A stretch of DNA of 6,166 nucleotides from Spirochaetales bacterium (GTDB lineage: Bacteria; Spirochaetota; Spirochaetia; SZUA-6; DRHE01): NCBI GenBank assembly GCA_016930895.1, contig JAFGFV010000580.1, positions 1-6,166 of the forward strand. The letters are read 5' to 3'. Below are positions 5,711 through 6,166 of the stretch, piece after piece. The notes under the pieces are model-generated. The model did not search any database and was not told the origin of the DNA. It saw only the letters and a program-made list of their open reading frames with translations. The position numbers and the translations under genes were made by a program. Within the stretch, counting starts at the first letter, position 1; every line of letters starts with the position of its first letter.

Positions 5711-6166
5711 ACGAGGACATCTACAAGGGCTACCGGGGCGAGTCCCGGGAAGCCCTGGAGCGCCTCGGGGTGCGGGTGTGGAACGAGGTGGAGGTCACCA
5801 CCAGCAAGGGCACCTTCCACGGGGTGATCCTGCCCCGCTCGGAGATCGCCGACGACCGGCACATCGTGCTCAAGATGAATAACGGCTACAACGTAGGCAT
5901 CCTGGCCCGGTCGATCGTGAAGGTCCGTGAGCTGGGTTACCGGGAAGCCCACTACGGCATCGCGGAGCCGCACATCCCCAGGGACCCGCACAAGCCGTCG
6001 GTGACCCTGCTGGGCACCGGGGGGACCATCGCCTCCCGGCTGGACTACCGCACCGGCGCGGTCATCCCGGCCTTCACCCCCGGCGACCTGTACGGCGCTG
6101 TGCCCGAGCTGGCGGAGCTGTGCAACCTGAAGACCGAGAAGCTGTACGGGATCTTCAGTGAAAACA
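5707..6166 (+). CDS. gatD: GatD-like asparaginase subunit of archaeal-type Glu-tRNA(Gln) amidotransferase, 5' part
   Basis: N-terminal 153 residues of a GatD homologue; the frame is open at the right edge (archaeal GatD is normally a little over 400 residues). GatD releases ammonia from Asn or Gln in its asparaginase domain and passes it to GatE. Residues 1-90 form the GatD-specific N-terminal domain, starting IYKGYRGESREALERLGVRV and continuing through a small beta domain (EVEVTTSKGTFHGVILPR, then HIVLKMNNGYNVGI at 52-65). The asparaginase domain begins near 97: VTLLGTGGTIASRLDYRTGAV (99-119) gives nucleophile T107 and Tyr114. The presence of the N-terminal domain and the RLDYRTGAV sequence identify GatD and not a plain asparaginase. 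The later catalytic block (HGTDT and the triad Lys) lies beyond the window, so activity cannot be judged. The ATG overlaps the gatE stop as ATGA (5707-5710), with GGAGG 7 nt upstream, so the two subunits should be made in balanced amounts. Confidence 0.88.
   Translation, partial: MNEDIYKGYRGESREALERLGVRVWNEVEVTTSKGTFHGVILPRSEIADDRHIVLKMNNGYNVGILARSIVKVRELGYREAHYGIAEPHIPRDPHKPSVTLLGTGGTIASRLDYRTGAVIPAFTPGDLYGAVPELAELCNLKTEKLYGIFSEN

Overview
The window is 6,166 bases of compact, GC-rich DNA (about two-thirds G+C, judged by eye). It holds six protein genes and only one real intergenic gap, 87 bp long. No RNA gene, insertion sequence or CRISPR array was seen. Strong Shine-Dalgarno (SD) sequences, ATGA stop/start overlaps and a plausible sigma-70-type promoter suggest a bacterium. 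The proteins are neither strongly acidic (as in haloarchaea) nor obviously hyperthermophilic. This assignment is an inference, and it matters because the last two genes belong to a family normally regarded as archaeal.

Layout. (1) Bases 1-1804, plus strand: the 3' end of a LivM-type branched-chain-amino-acid ABC permease overlaps, by ATGA, a complete hydantoinase/dihydropyrimidinase-family cyclic amidohydrolase. (2) Bases 2811-1801, minus strand: a complete asparaginase-family protein, convergent with the hydantoinase. Their stop codons share the palindrome CTAG at 1801-1804. (3) Bases 2812-2898: a divergent control region with an AT-rich island. (4) Bases 2899 to the end, plus strand: a creatininase-family amidohydrolase, then a GatE-like protein (subunit E of the archaeal Glu-tRNA(Gln) amidotransferase) 7 bp later, then a GatD-like protein overlapping it by ATGA and running off the window.

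How the genes may fit together. Every soluble enzyme here acts on, or belongs to a family that acts on, C-N bonds of amides, imides or lactams: a cyclic-ureide/imide ring opener, an asparaginase, a creatininase-fold amidohydrolase, and an ATP-dependent amidotransferase pair whose GatD half has an asparaginase domain. An uptake permease is co-transcribed with the first of them. My working inference is an uptake-and-breakdown cluster for a nitrogenous cyclic amide or ureide, into which a GatDE-type module has been recruited. The alternative is that the GatDE pair does ordinary tRNA work and is simply a neighbour.

Three points deserve most attention: the GatDE-type pair in this setting; an Asp-to-His change in the catalytic HGTDT motif of the stand-alone asparaginase (it reads HGTHT); and the mixture of amidohydrolases around a transporter.
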